IMG/VR virus record: IMGVR_UViG_3300042691_005578
Location: 1-59,419 of that record
Direction: 5' to 3' (one strand)
Origin: a virus
DNA length: 59,419 nt
Both the position numbers and the translations under genes were made by a program. The notes below the pieces were generated by a model. The model was not told the origin of the DNA. It saw nothing but the letters and a program-made list of their open reading frames with translations, and did not search any database. This document shows positions 48,893 through 58,331 of this stretch, one piece after another (the stretch's first letter is position 1; each line of letters starts with the position of its first letter).

Positions 48893-50758
48893 TTAAGTTC
48901 CGATTATATTGATTGTAGTGCCTGTGATATAATTTCCAGTACCAGAGATAGTAGAAGTATCTTGTGCTAAAACTAAATTCTTATTTGCATACGGGGTGAC
49001 CGCATACGTATAGGAAATATCCTCATTTACTGGTGCCATAATGATGTCCGGCGATGACCCGTGTGGCTTAATATAAATTCTAAGATAAAGATCCGTACCA
49101 GAAATAGTATTAATATACAAACTAGGTATCAAGATTTTACCTGTTTGATAATCTATTGTTCCTACGGCAGTTGATATCAGAAGATTGTTTTCGTCATATA
49201 AATCTAATACACCCGGCAGCGAATCATCTTCGGTATAACTGTCTCGAAGATAACATGTTACTTGCTTGCCCGATGGTAATATCGTGGTAAAAAGGTTTGA
49301 TCTTACACTATTAGGTGTGATTGTAGTATTGTATGCAAATGAAATTCTATTATTTTCGGCCGTGAATGGCTCATATGCTCTATGTAGATTCATTTCTATA
49401 TTGGTGGCATAGATAGAAGTTGAAACAGAATTTAATAATTCTAACAATTCTGAATAGTAAAAGTTCTTTTTTACTTTAGAAGTTGTATTTACAAAATAAC
49501 TCGCTAAGTATTCAGACATAGTATTCTGAATAACAGAAGCCGACACTGACGTATTATTTTTTAAATATCTGGCTGTTATATTAAAACTAACATACAGATA
49601 TGAAGGGTCCACAAATACTGGCTGAATTCCAACGACACCTCTAGGCTTTAGAATGTCCCGTGCAATAGATGTCTTATCGGATTCCGTGATAACACTATTT
49701 GGCAGAGGCTCAATTGAAACGAAAACTTTACCGTAAATAGGGGGGTCATTATCTTCTCCGCCCCAAACAGCTATCGAATTGATGTTGGCGAATTGACTCT
49801 CGATTAGTGCTGTGTAGTCCTCAGCGGTTACGGCTCTATTCTTTGTAGCATTGAATTTAGGTGCAATGAAGCGAATTGAATCAGTTGATTGGGCTTCTGC
49901 GCCGCCAAATGCAGTGGCGGCCGAAACAGAAATTATTTCTCCTGTTCCAAGAATTACAGATTTTGCGGATAATCCTGTGACAGAGTTTGCGCCTATCCCA
50001 CCACTTACAATATAGTCTATAGTAACAATATTACCGACTGTTAATTTTTTACCCAAAACGTTATCACCAAAACGAACTTCAATTAATCCATTTGCATTTT
50101 CTTCCACAAAGAATGCTCTTGAAGTTTCCGTGAGTGAAACGATGTTCTGATTTTGAACGAATGTTTGAAGGTCTAATTCAGATGAAGATGTTTGGACTCT
50201 ACATACTATTGTAGAAGTGTCAACATTTCTATTTAAAAGTTCGAACGGCCCAGACACAGTATCTGCCGTAACGGTAAAGAAGTTATTGGTTCTTACACCT
50301 TCGATTAGAGTTACAACGAAAGTAAAAGTTCCGTCTGCTTTTGTTGCAGTAATATCGTCTTCAGGATAAAATGTATACGTAACACCATCTGAACCAACTC
50401 CCTTAAACCCTAGGTTTTTACTTAGAGTTGCCGTGCTGGATGTATACGATGCCGGAGGAGTTATTTCAATTGTGGCCTCAACTCTAGCGGAACGAATTGA
50501 GCGAGGATTATATCCAAGAGACTTAGAAATCGAAACGACAGACGATCTTTTTACCGCACTGTCTATGAACATTTCATTTGCGAGAAGGTGGGCAAGCGTT
50601 GCGTTATAGTGAGTATTATACGCAAGTAGGTCAATTAAAACTGATAGACCAGATCCATCAAAGTTGTAGTCCGCAAACTCAGTTTGACTTTGTAGATATG
50701 TCTTTAGATTTTCTCTAATGCCAAAGAAATCTAGTTCGGTAACATTTAATTGAGCCAT
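48893..50758 (-). CDS. 6: baseplate wedge protein gp6
   Basis: A 621-residue protein (T4: 660). IRENLKTYLQSQTEFADYNFDGSGLSVLIDLLAYNTHYNATLAHLLANEMF is the gp6 signature, followed by RSSVVSISKSLGYNPRS. The middle shows FNATKNRAVTAEDYTALIESQFANI and VFVSIEPLP, the Baseplate_J-like part shared by contractile tails. It forms the dimeric iris that dilates as the sheath contracts. The gene starts 2 bases after gene 25; the ribosome site is weak (AAGAAG), so coupling to gene 25 is likely. Confidence 0.95.
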   Translation of the reverse strand: MAQLNVTELDFFGIRENLKTYLQSQTEFADYNFDGSGLSVLIDLLAYNTHYNATLAHLLANEMFIDSAVKRSSVVSISKSLGYNPRSIRSARVEATIEITPPASYTSSTATLSKNLGFKGVGSDGVTYTFYPEDDITATKADGTFTFVVTLIEGVRTNNFFTVTADTVSGPFELLNRNVDTSTIVCRVQTSSSELDLQTFVQNQNIVSLTETSRAFFVEENANGLIEVRFGDNVLGKKLTVGNIVTIDYIVSGGIGANSVTGLSAKSVILGTGEIISVSAATAFGGAEAQSTDSIRFIAPKFNATKNRAVTAEDYTALIESQFANINSIAVWGGEDNDPPIYGKVFVSIEPLPNSVITESDKTSIARDILKPRGVVGIQPVFVDPSYLYVSFNITARYLKNNTSVSASVIQNTMSEYLASYFVNTTSKVKKNFYYSELLELLNSVSTSIYATNIEMNLHRAYEPFTAENNRISFAYNTTITPNSVRSNLFTTILPSGKQVTCYLRDSYTEDDSLPGVLDLYDENNLLISTAVGTIDYQTGKILIPSLYINTISGTDLYLRIYIKPHGSSPDIIMAPVNEDISYTYAVTPYANKNLVLAQDTSTISGTGNYITGTTINIIGT

Positions 50759-50759
50759 A

Positions 50760-51158
50760 TTATCTGCTTCTTCTTAGAATAGTTGAAAAGTTAAAAGGAC
50801 CTTCAATACCAAAGACATAAAAAGTAATGTTTACCGTAAAAGCATTTGCATCATATTCAGGAATAACCTCTATGTCTTGCGCTCTAACTCTTGGCTCATA
50901 TTTGTTAATCAATATTTCAAGTTCTAGTTGTAATCTATTGGCCGTAATAACATCGATATTTTCAAACAATAATGCATATATGGGAGACCCTAATTTAGGT
51001 TGAAAAGGTCGCTCATAGAATCTAGTAAGCACTAGAGTTTTAAGAGATTGTTTAACTGCATTGACATCATATTTCTTCGCAACATCACCCGTCACAGGAT
51101 TAGCTGCAAATGAAAGATCGAAGTCTGAGTATATTCTGTTTACTTTTTTAATAGCCAT
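50760..51158 (-). CDS. 25: baseplate wedge protein gp25
   Basis: A 132-residue protein, the same length as T4 gp25. YSDFDLSFAANPVTGDVAKKYD followed by LKTLVLTRFYERPFQPKLGSPIYALLFE is the lysozyme-like-family signature of gp25/TssE proteins, which attach the wedge to the sheath and start its contraction. Curiously, no ribosome site is visible before ATG 51158, and a TATAAATA box lies only 6 bases upstream (51164-51171). Confidence 0.95.
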   Translation of the reverse strand: MAIKKVNRIYSDFDLSFAANPVTGDVAKKYDVNAVKQSLKTLVLTRFYERPFQPKLGSPIYALLFENIDVITANRLQLELEILINKYEPRVRAQDIEVIPEYDANAFTVNITFYVFGIEGPFNFSTILRRSR

Positions 51159-51163
51159 AAGTA

Positions 51164-51171
51164 TATTTATA
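51164..51171 (-). promoter_or_regulatory. late-promoter-like box abutting gene 25
   Basis: The minus strand reads TATAAATATACTTATG, with the box ending 5 bases before the gene 25 ATG. If used, initiation would fall at or next to the start codon and give a leaderless or nearly leaderless message. It may also be chance in AT-rich DNA. Confidence 0.4.
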
Positions 51172-51178
51172 CATTAAA

Positions 51179-52048
51179 TTAGCCTCTGAGACCAGGCATT
51201 TGATCAAATTGGCCTTTCTTTCCATACGCTTTGTCCTCATAGAAACTTTGTGCCCAGCCTCTAACAGCCAATGTTGAAGGTTGTCTTAATCCAACGTGAA
51301 CCCATGGACCATTACAACGCGACGGCGCATGTTCGTAAAGGAGCTGATCATAAGGAATCCCCAATCCTGCAATAATATTTGCAACATCGCGGTGTCTACC
51401 GCCTCCATATCCGCAACTTGCGAACTGCATATCAATCCCCCAGCCAACATTATGGGCTGAGCCATTTGTTTTTGGGCGTAGAGTTGATGTAATCACAAAA
51501 CCTTTACCGAAACGTTCTCTAATAGGATCGACACAAAGAACAAAAAGATCCCGCAAGTTTTGAACTATTTGATATGCCGTCCATCTTCTACCTGCGCAAG
51601 ATTTTGAGCCAGGAATACTAGCTGAGCCTAGTGCAGTGTTTAAGGCACCTTGTAATGTGTAGTAGTGAGATAGCTTAATACTAGATGCCAGGGCATTATA
51701 GTTACCAGTTGAGGGAATTGCCGGTAGCTTATTTCCTTTAAAATCTGTGGCAGTGCTTCTAAGTCCGGCTGCAGGTGGCACCGGAGTGCCTGGTTCGGTA
51801 GATGTCGGTGCGCCACCTTCATCGCCCATGAAACTAGGACTACCGTCACTGTTAGCGCCTGCACAACCAGCATCCTCATAAGCAGATTCATTTGTACCAG
51901 GTGCTTGAGTAGTTTCTGTCGGTTGAGTGGCGGGGGCGGCGGGGGCGGAAGATGGGGCAGTAGGGGCACCACCAGCCGGAGGCGCCATCGTAGTTGTTGG
52001 CGTATTAGAGTTTGCTGCCGGTGGATTTGTTGGTGGTGTTTCTGCCAT
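51179..52048 (-). CDS. M15-type peptidase with Pro/Thr/Ala-rich N-terminus
   Basis: A 289-residue protein. Residues 1-95 are a low-complexity Pro/Ala/Thr linker. Residues about 120-275 form a VanY/M15 peptidase: ITSTLRPKTNGSAHNVGWGIDMQF holds SxHxxGxxxD (Ser197, His199, Asp206), and WVHVGL the third zinc ligand His251. These D,D-carboxy- or endopeptidases cut the peptide part of peptidoglycan. It lies between the spike gene and gene 25, so it is probably carried on the virion and opens the wall during injection rather than lysing the cell. No signal peptide or holin is seen. AGAGGA precedes the ATG. Confidence 0.8.
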   Translation of the reverse strand: MAETPPTNPPAANSNTPTTTMAPPAGGAPTAPSSAPAAPATQPTETTQAPGTNESAYEDAGCAGANSDGSPSFMGDEGGAPTSTEPGTPVPPAAGLRSTATDFKGNKLPAIPSTGNYNALASSIKLSHYYTLQGALNTALGSASIPGSKSCAGRRWTAYQIVQNLRDLFVLCVDPIRERFGKGFVITSTLRPKTNGSAHNVGWGIDMQFASCGYGGGRHRDVANIIAGLGIPYDQLLYEHAPSRCNGPWVHVGLRQPSTLAVRGWAQSFYEDKAYGKKGQFDQMPGLRG

Positions 52049-52057
52049 ATATTCCTC

Positions 52058-55000
52058 TTATGCCAACGATGTATTGGGATTTAATGCCGTATCGTCGTTG
52101 ATTGTCGCTTGTTCTGGGAAGGAGATTCCACCCGCTGAATTTAGAAGCTGACTACTACCGCCTGACCCCGCCGAAGTAAGACCATCTGGACCACCGATAA
52201 TAGGTGATGCCGAGACAGATACTGGCTTTTCAATAGGAATTGGATTTGCAAGTGTTGCAATCTTAGCGCCAGTTGCTTCACTTGCAGGATCCGCAGAATT
52301 TGCATTACCAGCAGTTACCGCTGATCCTGGTTCGGTAACAGAAGCAGATGTAGGACCAGATATCGGAAGATCGTGAGTGCTTCCACCATTAGTACCAGTA
52401 TCAGTTCCAGTTGCTCGAAGATTTGTGCTACCAGCATTCAGTGTGGAGACATTCGCAGTTGTAACGTCAAGAGTTGGTGTATCAATTGCTGAAGAAGCAA
52501 CAAGAGGTGCCTTAAGATTGATATTGCCCACACCCTCTACGTTGACAGCAGCGCCAGACTTGACGTTGGTTGCTGCCGCAGAGTTAACATTCACTGCATT
52601 ACCAGACTTGACATTAACTGAATCCGCTGCTTGTGCGTTTATCACATTTGCGGACTTGATATTTGTAGAAGCAATGGATTCTGTATTAACCGAACCAGCA
52701 GACTTGATGTTTGTATTACCAAGCGATTCGATGTTTGTATGTGTACCAGACTTACTATCGATAGTTACGGCGGCCTTGCTCAAGATTGAACCATCTGTGT
52801 CTTGATTGATATTGCCAACAGATGTATGATAAGAAACTCCAGATACCTTAACATGATAATCACCCTTAGATGTTACTTTATAACCGCTTGCGGTAAGGTT
52901 ATGAGTGCCATCAATTGTCGAATTGAAGTTGCCTGCACCATGTATTTGCATGTCGCCTTTATTATCGTGCGAGAATACACCATCGTTTCTAATGAAGATA
53001 CCGCCGCCTACAGATAGACCAAAGTGGCCAGCAACGTTTAGATTGAAGTCATTATGAACATCCATGTTGACCTTACCATTCATAGTAAGATTTGCATCGC
53101 CCATAATCATAACATTACATTCACCTGCAACGTGAACATTCGCCCGGCCTTCAATTAAAATATATCCGTTGTTGTCGATAATTGTATAGTTATCACCAAC
53201 AACGCGAGTTACTTGTGTTCCGTCAGGGCCGATTTCATTAAATGATCCTGATTTATGTGCAGTATGAATACGTTCTGCACCAGGAGTATCGTCGATTTCT
53301 TGAACGTGACCCGACTCGGATGCAGTAACCTTATTAAACGGATACTGTGCGGCATATGCAGTCTTGGGTTGCGACCAAGATCCACCGTTTCTACCCGCTT
53401 TTGGAATATCTCTTTTGCGAAGAGCATTCTTGGCTGCCGGAGATGCACCAGAACTTAGACTTTCCTGATTTGCACCCTGTGATGTCGGGTTATTTTGAAT
53501 ATGAGGAGAATTTATGCCCACCGCAAGAGGATTAGTATCTGGTTTACCACCGAGAGACTTCTTGGGATATTGGCCTCTTGGATCACCGAAGCCGTTTTCA
53601 GTATCATTTGTTACTGGAATATTCGCAGCATCCGATGGGGCTTGTGTCAATGACTGCGCGGTATCTGCCGCGGCGGGATGTTCTACGCTATCTGCTTGTA
53701 GTGGATTTGTATTCGGAGGAGCTGTTGCGATAGGCGGAGCAACTCTCGTCACTTCTTTTTGTGAAGACGCGAACCCTTTTTGATCTTCTACAATTGTAGT
53801 TGTTACTACAGAACCATCGCCATATTTTTCGGTGACAACAGTAGTCGTTGAACCGTCTTCACCTGGTTTACTTGCACCCTGAGAGGCTACTGGAGTATTA
53901 TTACTAAAAGTTTTCTTGACTTTCTCAAGATTTGTAGTATACTCACCGGCAATGCCAGACTTGGCACTAATAAGATCATTTGATAGTGCAGTATCTGGTC
54001 CAAGTGGAGGATTATTAGTATCTCTAACCCATTTATTATAGTTAAAGATGATGTCTTTTTGTTCTCTCTTTAGAGAAGTAATAACATCAAGCCATGCTTC
54101 TGCGGTAGGAAGATCCCACTTAGCTGTTGACGTATCGCCCGCGGAAACCTCTTGCGTCAATTCAACAATGTCTCGCATCGTGGATTCAATTTCGCGAGTT
54201 AATTGGGCGTCAATACTTTCCTGCCATTCAGGTCTGTTCAGAGATATAATATATTTTGTTCTATCTGGTTGATAGTTTATCGGTTTTAGTCCGTCGACCT
54301 GTATTGCGTAGTTACCTCCAAACGGAATAACTGTGGCAATTATTGGAATCTCTCTGAGTGGCAGCGCCCCGCTATTTTGAGGATAAAGAGCATTTCCAAG
54401 ATTTTGTTCAAAGATTTTAGGTGTTTTTGGAGTATAGTTATTGATACGTTCTTGCTTAATTGCACCATCAATAGCAGAAATCAGTATCGAATATTGAGGA
54501 GTTTTTATATCTGTCTTATCAATCAAGTTTACAGAAGCAATCGGTTCACCTTTAGATGATAGTGTGACAACACCATTAGATGCTGTCCATTGATATGAAA
54601 CTTCAACTGAGCCATATGTAGACTTCATTGGATTGGGGTCGACAGGCGGCGAAGAAGCCTGCGTTGGTCCTCCTACCGCAGCCGCAATTTGCGTAGACGG
54701 TAGCGCAGGAACTGCATCCGCAGACGCTGCACCTGTTTGAGGAGTTGGAGGAACAGAAGCGGGGGATACCGGCAAGAACGACGAAACAATTTCACCTTCT
54801 GCTGGCTTTTCGGTGGTGGTAGGTGAAGAACCGCCCAACATTCCTGAAACATTTGATGCTGCATTTGACAACGCACTTGTAACGTTGCCCGTGGCAGAGT
54901 TGAGTGCTCCTTGTGCGTTACCAGCTATACCCGAAACCGCGCCAGTTGCCGCTGATACAGCGCCCGTAACATTTGATACCGCAGAAGCACCAAGGGCAGC

Positions 55001-57274
55001 GGCGGCGGCGGATGGATTACTTGCACCGGCTGTAACAGCCGTAAGATTGTTTGCCAGATCAAGGCCGGATGCGACGGTCGTGCTGGAATTAAGTAATCCA
55101 CTTGCCGCTGCGTTGGCCTGGTTCCTCAATGTTTCCATCGAAGCAGAACCAGCACTACTAATGAGCGCAGTCAATTCTGGCTTACTTACACCGATTGCGC
55201 TAATAGAGGCTGCTTTTGCCTGTTCAAACTTATCAAGTAATCCCGGTTTAGCACCCGTCTGTTCTATCAACGTAGTATTAAGTGCTGGAATAGCCGCGCC
55301 TACGTTGCCCATCTTGTTAGTTTCGGATGCGATTAGGTCAGAAATTTTCGCGGGATCGGTAACACCATCAATTGCGGCACGAAGAAGTGCGGTTGCACCC
55401 GGAGGACACATACCGCGACGATTTAATTCATTGATTACCGCAGTCTGCGAATCGTTGGCTAGACCAAATCCAGACTTTAGAGATTCACCAATAAAACTTA
55501 ACGATGCCGGATCTACTTTGCCGCTTGCCCCTGCCGCACCGAGTGCAGCACCTACTGCTTCTGTGGCAGTATTTTCAACATCGGCTGCCAGCGCGGTAAT
55601 CTGTCTTGCGAGTGATGTATTAGATGCGGCAGAACTTGCCGTAGTAGTCACGCCATTTCTAACAGCAAGGGTATTAATAGATGGAACCCTACTGGTAACT
55701 CCACTAACAGAAGATGAAATGTTTGATATCGATCTCAATGCAGAAGTAGTATTTGCTGGCAATATACTTGACGCCGCGGCCAAAGCATCTTTAGCCTTAT
55801 TGATTTCGCTGAGTTTATCTTTGATTGTTGATGCTGCTATTCCCAGTCCAGCATCTAGTATACCACCAATATCAGCAGGAATAATTCCATTTTTAACTAG
55901 TCCAGAAATGACTCCGTTTATATTTTTACCAGATAGAACATCAGCCAGATCTTTAGCAGTTTCTATTAGAGCCTTGGTACTTATTTCTGTTGTTGGTGCT
56001 CTTACGCCGGATTTTAGTAATGGCTTATCGCTATTAGTCTCTTTTGGTTTTTCAGCGACCGAGTTATATCCAATATCATACCAATACTTCGAGTTGATGC
56101 CATCCGAATTGGATTTAATAACACCTTGGGCAAAACTAATAGCATCATCTAATTTTCCACAAAGCGCAACGGAAAGTAAGCCTGCTACAGTTTCCTTAGA
56201 AGTGTTTTCATTTACAATCTTCGCATTGCTTAAATCTACGTATGCTTTCTTTAGATAGTAGTATGCCGCCTTATCTTGCATTTCTTCCGATGTTACGAAA
56301 GAAATCATACTTCTTACGGCAGCCTCATGGTTTAGAGGAATAGGATTATATAAGAAGAAATACTGGATATTATTGGCGGCTTCTCTCTTGTAAGGCGCGA
56401 AGTCATATTCACCCGCAGTATCTTGAACTGCCTCTGCGTATGACTTAACTCTTTCGGCGGCACCCGGGCGACTGCCATTAATCTGAATACAATCTTCTGC
56501 CCATTCTTGTATTTCTGGTTTTAGAAAATCAATATCAATAAGTTGTGATATCGTCATTCTATATGCGCCGTATTCACCGCGATTGTGAACTTTGCGCCAT
56601 ATGTTTCTCTTACCGCTGACAACATATTTTCTAGAAATTGCTTGTTGACATGCTACGAGAACTTTTACACAGTCTTCTTTTGTTAATTTACCGGGCGAAC
56701 CGATATCTGGCAATTTTGCTGTAGTAGTTTGATATCCAGAACTTGCCTTAGAAGTTTCAATCGTAGTGGGAACAGCCCTTAATACTTCGGTTGCTGCTTT
56801 AGAAACATTGAGAGGAACATCTGCAATTTTTAATGCACCGGTTATCACACCAGAAATATTTCCATTTGATGCCGCAGTAAGAATGCTTAACCCATTTGAT
56901 AATAATTTGCTAGTAGTTTTATCGATAACTCCACTCTTAGTAAGAGTTGTGAGCAACTTATTTGCATTAGAAACTGTATTTCCTGGTAGAGATGACGAAG
57001 AGACATTAATCTGTTTAGTTAAACTATTTGCGCCGGTCTTTGATAGCAAGCCTACTGCCGCTAATCCACTAGTTACCGCAGATAAACTCGGAGTTTTTCC
57101 TTGTTCGATTGTGTTTGCTAAAGATAAACCAGACTTGACTGCCTTGGCTTGATCTCGCGACAAAACGCCAGCTGAAGACAGTGCATTTACCGTTGATGAT
57201 AAATCAGGAAGTTTACCAGTTTTGACAGACTTGACTGCCGATGTGATTAGACTGGTTGCTTGTAATAATGACAT
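52058..57274 (-). CDS. 5: gp5 C-terminal-type spike protein with beta-helix, separate from its lysozyme
   Basis: A 1,738-residue protein. Residues 1-180 are Ala/Ser/Leu-rich repeats (SAGVLSRDQAKAVKSGLSLA). About 198-410 form a globular domain (CVKVLVACQQAISRKYVVSG, then EYGAYRMTISQLIDIDFL). 430-880 are low-complexity Ala/Ser/Thr, and 881-1080 another folded region. About 1295-1620 hold the gp5-type beta-helix: YPFNKVTASESGHVQEIDDT, GAERIHTAHKSGSFNEIGPDG, RVVGDNYTIIDNNGYILIEG, then many short V/N/G-rich strands. It lacks the OB-fold and lysozyme of T4 gp5, which are in the next gene upstream. It is probably the cell-puncturing spike with large additions. CGGAG precedes the ATG. Confidence 0.8.
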   Translation of the reverse strand: MSLLQATSLITSAVKSVKTGKLPDLSSTVNALSSAGVLSRDQAKAVKSGLSLANTIEQGKTPSLSAVTSGLAAVGLLSKTGANSLTKQINVSSSSLPGNTVSNANKLLTTLTKSGVIDKTTSKLLSNGLSILTAASNGNISGVITGALKIADVPLNVSKAATEVLRAVPTTIETSKASSGYQTTTAKLPDIGSPGKLTKEDCVKVLVACQQAISRKYVVSGKRNIWRKVHNRGEYGAYRMTISQLIDIDFLKPEIQEWAEDCIQINGSRPGAAERVKSYAEAVQDTAGEYDFAPYKREAANNIQYFFLYNPIPLNHEAAVRSMISFVTSEEMQDKAAYYYLKKAYVDLSNAKIVNENTSKETVAGLLSVALCGKLDDAISFAQGVIKSNSDGINSKYWYDIGYNSVAEKPKETNSDKPLLKSGVRAPTTEISTKALIETAKDLADVLSGKNINGVISGLVKNGIIPADIGGILDAGLGIAASTIKDKLSEINKAKDALAAASSILPANTTSALRSISNISSSVSGVTSRVPSINTLAVRNGVTTTASSAASNTSLARQITALAADVENTATEAVGAALGAAGASGKVDPASLSFIGESLKSGFGLANDSQTAVINELNRRGMCPPGATALLRAAIDGVTDPAKISDLIASETNKMGNVGAAIPALNTTLIEQTGAKPGLLDKFEQAKAASISAIGVSKPELTALISSAGSASMETLRNQANAAASGLLNSSTTVASGLDLANNLTAVTAGASNPSAAAAALGASAVSNVTGAVSAATGAVSGIAGNAQGALNSATGNVTSALSNAASNVSGMLGGSSPTTTEKPAEGEIVSSFLPVSPASVPPTPQTGAASADAVPALPSTQIAAAVGGPTQASSPPVDPNPMKSTYGSVEVSYQWTASNGVVTLSSKGEPIASVNLIDKTDIKTPQYSILISAIDGAIKQERINNYTPKTPKIFEQNLGNALYPQNSGALPLREIPIIATVIPFGGNYAIQVDGLKPINYQPDRTKYIISLNRPEWQESIDAQLTREIESTMRDIVELTQEVSAGDTSTAKWDLPTAEAWLDVITSLKREQKDIIFNYNKWVRDTNNPPLGPDTALSNDLISAKSGIAGEYTTNLEKVKKTFSNNTPVASQGASKPGEDGSTTTVVTEKYGDGSVVTTTIVEDQKGFASSQKEVTRVAPPIATAPPNTNPLQADSVEHPAAADTAQSLTQAPSDAANIPVTNDTENGFGDPRGQYPKKSLGGKPDTNPLAVGINSPHIQNNPTSQGANQESLSSGASPAAKNALRKRDIPKAGRNGGSWSQPKTAYAAQYPFNKVTASESGHVQEIDDTPGAERIHTAHKSGSFNEIGPDGTQVTRVVGDNYTIIDNNGYILIEGRANVHVAGECNVMIMGDANLTMNGKVNMDVHNDFNLNVAGHFGLSVGGGIFIRNDGVFSHDNKGDMQIHGAGNFNSTIDGTHNLTASGYKVTSKGDYHVKVSGVSYHTSVGNINQDTDGSILSKAAVTIDSKSGTHTNIESLGNTNIKSAGSVNTESIASTNIKSANVINAQAADSVNVKSGNAVNVNSAAATNVKSGAAVNVEGVGNINLKAPLVASSAIDTPTLDVTTANVSTLNAGSTNLRATGTDTGTNGGSTHDLPISGPTSASVTEPGSAVTAGNANSADPASEATGAKIATLANPIPIEKPVSVSASPIIGGPDGLTSAGSGGSSQLLNSAGGISFPEQATINDDTALNPNTSLA

Positions 57275-57286
57275 TAAATGCTCCGA

Positions 57287-58306
57287 TTATGCTTTAGCAG
57301 ACAACATTGCTGGTGTATATTTTTTAGAGAATTTATCAACTTTGGCAAAATTTTCTCTACCAAAGGCAGAACCGGTGCTAAAGTTGTCTCTGCCTCCAGT
57401 TGCATCAGTAATGATTTTGTTTGCTTCACTCTGACTTCTCGCCGTTTTTCTGCCTCGAACCACTCCTCCACCCAAGCCTCGATATTGATAGAAGGCAAAA
57501 AACGCCTTAACCGCCACATCTTGATCAGTAACCAACAAATCTGGATTAGCTATGATATCAACGCCAATAATTTGTTTAATCGCGGCATAGTTTGCTCTAC
57601 CCGTCAACTGATTTAGACCCTTACCTCTGTAATTCCATCCGTCGTTTCCACCTTTATTACCATTTACGGTAGCATAGATGAAGTTGGCCAGACCCTGTGG
57701 ATTATTGGCATATTTAACTGCCTGATCTGCTCTTTTCGGCCACACTTCTCTAATTCTTGCCGCTGAATAACCCATTTGTTCTGCCTTAGGTGTAAGACCA
57801 CATTCTTTTTCTGCAAGTGCGACAAATGCGATACTCATATAGTCATCATAACCAAGACTTTTTGCTGTTTGGAAAATCTTTTGAGCCATGCCTTTGGCAC
57901 TACCGGATACTTGAATATCTTGAGGCGCGCCTGCTGGATCAGAAGCACTGTTGCCCCCTGCAGGTATACAATCGTCGCCGTCAAGACCGCCAGGTACCGC
58001 ACCGACTGTACCAAAAAACATTGGATGCTGTCCGTCTGAGCCGTCTGCAAAAAAACCTACGACCCACGTTCCGGTCACTACGCCGTTCGCCGAGCCGCCG
58101 ACTCCAGATATTGAGGGATTATTTGCGGGCATAATTGGGACAGCCCACGGCAAATCTTCTGTTGGTAGTAGCTCTTTACTATCTATGTGATAGCCCATAA
58201 TACGAACACGACATCTGCCCATACGTAAAGGGTCGTCGCGATCTTCAACCACGCCGAACCACCAGTAAAACTGACCAACATTATTAGTTGTTCTATTATC
58301 CATCAT
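57287..58306 (-). CDS. 5: baseplate hub OB-fold protein fused to GH19-type lysozyme
   Basis: A 339-residue protein. Residues 1-110 (FYWWFGVVEDRDDPLRMGRC, then GTWVVGFFADGSDGQHPMFFGTV) are the gp5 N-terminal OB-fold. After a Gly/Pro linker, residues about 137-335 are a GH19 chitinase/lysozyme: FVALAEKECG with the probable catalytic Glu168 (E of the usual HES position), and GWNYRGKGLNQLTGRANY (223-240). T4 gp5 has an OB-fold, a T4-type lysozyme and a beta-helix in one chain; here the OB and lysozyme are one gene and the beta-helix another. It cuts peptidoglycan glycan strands during injection. Two ATGs (58306, 58303) follow GGAG. Confidence 0.88.
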   Translation of the reverse strand: MMDNRTTNNVGQFYWWFGVVEDRDDPLRMGRCRVRIMGYHIDSKELLPTEDLPWAVPIMPANNPSISGVGGSANGVVTGTWVVGFFADGSDGQHPMFFGTVGAVPGGLDGDDCIPAGGNSASDPAGAPQDIQVSGSAKGMAQKIFQTAKSLGYDDYMSIAFVALAEKECGLTPKAEQMGYSAARIREVWPKRADQAVKYANNPQGLANFIYATVNGNKGGNDGWNYRGKGLNQLTGRANYAAIKQIIGVDIIANPDLLVTDQDVAVKAFFAFYQYRGLGGGVVRGRKTARSQSEANKIITDATGGRDNFSTGSAFGRENFAKVDKFSKKYTPAMLSAKA

Positions 58307-58331
58307 AGTATAAGTAACTCCATTAATCTAT

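Noticed and set aside
54813-56258. A 481-codon plus-strand open frame opposite the spike gene
   Set aside because: It is antisense to an Ala/Ser-rich repeat region, which leaves few stops in the opposite frame; its translation is low-complexity and the minus-strand protein has recognisable domains.
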